A stretch of 64,000 nt of DNA from Lachnospiraceae bacterium (GTDB lineage Bacteria; Bacillota; Clostridia; Lachnospirales; Lachnospiraceae). The stretch covers positions 1 to 64,000 of the forward strand of contig JAILQX010000030.1 of NCBI GenBank assembly GCA_024698705.1, in the 5' to 3' direction. The notes under the pieces were generated by a model that was not told the DNA's origin, ran no database searches, and worked only from the letters and a program-made list of their open reading frames with translations. This document shows positions 62,983 through 64,000 of the stretch, in pieces (position 1 is the stretch's first letter; every line of letters begins with the position of its first letter). Position numbers and translations under genes: made by a program.

Positions 62983-64000
62983 TTACTGCAATAACTGAAG
63001 CATCTGTGACGGTCTTTCATTGGCCTGTGCCAGGATCGCCGTTGCAGCCTGGGTAACAACCTGAAGGTTGCTGTAGTTTGACATCTCTTCAGCCATATCC
63101 GTATCCATGATCCTCGAATATGCTGCAGTTACGTTTTCTTCGGAAACAGCCAGATTGCTCTGTGTATGCTCAAGTCTGTTCTGATAAGCACCCATACGGC
63201 TTCTCATGCTAGATACGAAGTCGATCGCATTCTTTACCCTGTCTATCGCTTCCTGTGCCTTTTCGGCGTAATCAACCGAAGGATCCGGTGTTCCGAGCGG
63301 TCCGAGTACCAATGTGAGATTGCCGTTGATATCGCCTAAACCAAGGTTTAAGAGTGACATCTCGGGGATCCTTAAATCCACTGTCTGACCTTCGTTGGCA
63401 CCGACCTGCATCGTCATTGCTCCGTAGCCTGTAAGCTTAACATCAAGTTCCAGTTCCGATTCCCAGCCTGTTCTCAGCTCGAATCTTACTTCCTGTCCGT
63501 TGTCTCCCTTTGCGATCAGCTGTCCGTCAACGACCGTACCGGAAAGTATTGTGGTAACTCCCGATCCGATATTTGTGGATTCCACTTCGTATATTTCGGA
63601 GCCTGCTGCGGGAGGGGTGATCTTCATCGTATAATCACCATACAGCATGGCATCCGAATAATAATTGATCTTCACATTGTTGTTATTTTCCACATATCCC
63701 TTTAGATCAAAAGTTCCGTCAAGAAGAGGCTGGCCATTATATTCGGTCGTTTTTCCTATTCTTTTAAGCTCTTCCGATAACTGGACAACTTCCTGCTGAA
63801 TGGCACCACGATCTCCATCTGTCATGGTTCCGTTGGCTGCTTTTACACATAATTCATTGATCCTCTGTAATATATCGTGGCATTCCGATAATGCTCCGTC
63901 CGCGATCTCTACTACGGACACGCCATCCTTGGCATCCTGATTTGCTGCGTTTAATCCTTTAATCTGAGCATTCATACGTCTGCTGATAGCAAGTCCCGCT
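62983..64000 (-). CDS. hag: Flagellin, truncated by the window edge
   Basis: A flagellin whose 5' end lies beyond the right edge; 338 codons are visible. The N-terminal D0/D1 remnant reads LAISRRMNAQIKGLNAANQD and continues DGALSECHDILQRINELCVKAANGT. A variable surface domain (about 90-240) follows. The C-terminal D1/D0 has MRSRMGAYQNRLEHTQSNL and ends QVVTQAATAILAQANERPSQMLQLLQ in pieces, the usual ending. No start, promoter or ribosome site can be seen. An internal Met at 63975 is not the true start. fliS follows after 39 bases. Confidence 0.96.
   Translation of the reverse strand, partial: AGLAISRRMNAQIKGLNAANQDAKDGVSVVEIADGALSECHDILQRINELCVKAANGTMTDGDRGAIQQEVVQLSEELKRIGKTTEYNGQPLLDGTFDLKGYVENNNNVKINYYSDAMLYGDYTMKITPPAAGSEIYEVESTNIGSGVTTILSGTVVDGQLIAKGDNGQEVRFELRTGWESELELDVKLTGYGAMTMQVGANEGQTVDLRIPEMSLLNLGLGDINGNLTLVLGPLGTPDPSVDYAEKAQEAIDRVKNAIDFVSSMRSRMGAYQNRLEHTQSNLAVSEENVTAAYSRIMDTDMAEEMSNYSNLQVVTQAATAILAQANERPSQMLQLLQ

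Noticed and set aside
1-64000. CRISPR arrays, insertion sequences, prophage genes, tRNA or rRNA genes
   Set aside because: No regularly spaced repeats, transposase or integrase motifs, phage proteins or tRNA-like folds were seen in any intergenic stretch; this is by eye, and a tRNA and repeat scan would settle it.

Overview
The window reads as a chromosomal segment of a Gram-positive, low-to-moderate GC clostridium, most likely a motile, non-sporulating Lachnospiraceae of the Butyrivibrio kind. This is an inference from several features. Shine-Dalgarno sites are strong (AAGGAGG type) and TTG starts are frequent. Transport is Trk/NhaC type. The cellobiose phosphorylase is of clostridial type, acetate kinase is present, and ProRS is the archaeal/eukaryotic type. 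The hup-rqcP-divIC-tilS-hpt-ftsH neighbourhood has lost the sporulation genes that interrupt it in Bacillus and spore-forming clostridia. Most genes lie on the minus strand. There is no tRNA, rRNA, insertion sequence, prophage or CRISPR array, and no gene-free stretch above 300 bases.

Layout. 30-8.6 kb: a minus-strand run of rRNA methyltransferase, YhaM-type nuclease, a degenerate HtrA, TrmL, an aminotransferase with its Lrp regulator, a PurM-like protein and a VanW protein. 8.7-16.1 kb: a small TPR-like protein, cellobiose phosphorylase, endonuclease III, a binding-protein-like lipoprotein and a large TPR-DUF4037-DUF4125 protein. 16.3-18.7 kb: a plus-strand MBOAT/SGNH pair for surface-polymer O-acylation. 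18.7-26.7 kb: TrkH/TrkA potassium uptake, FtsH, Hpt, TilS, DivIC, RqcP and HU. 26.8-35.9 kb: a PEGA lipoprotein, CCA transferase, AckA, ProS, a flavin reductase-rubredoxin fusion, a pseudouridine synthase, a small membrane protein and PepD. 36-45.8 kb: an NhaC antiporter, a two-component system, an acyltransferase, AhcY, a 2-hydroxyacid dehydrogenase, an orphan pseudopilin, Pgi and a HIT protein. 45.8-52.8 kb: a giant polytopic membrane protein, a flavodoxin-SCP2 fusion, rhomboid and MurG.

52.9-62.4 kb is the most distinctive part: one minus-strand operon for a Gram-positive Tad/Flp pilus. Its order is prepilin peptidase, TadZ, TadA, TadB, TadC, Flp pilin, a DUF5702 pseudopilin-like protein, TadE-like, second prepilin peptidase, TadE-like and an FHA protein. 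Unusual parts are a 58-residue Flp pilin that is easily overlooked, a TadC homologue with an inserted Ig-like ectodomain, a TadE-like protein carrying two Cys/His repeats, a TadZ with a degenerate P-loop and two A24 peptidases. It sits immediately downstream of fliS and a flagellin gene that runs off the right edge, so two surface appendage systems are neighbours.

Functions are assigned by reading protein motifs only; no database search was run. Start codons were moved inward from the longest frame where a Shine-Dalgarno site supports it, and each case is stated.
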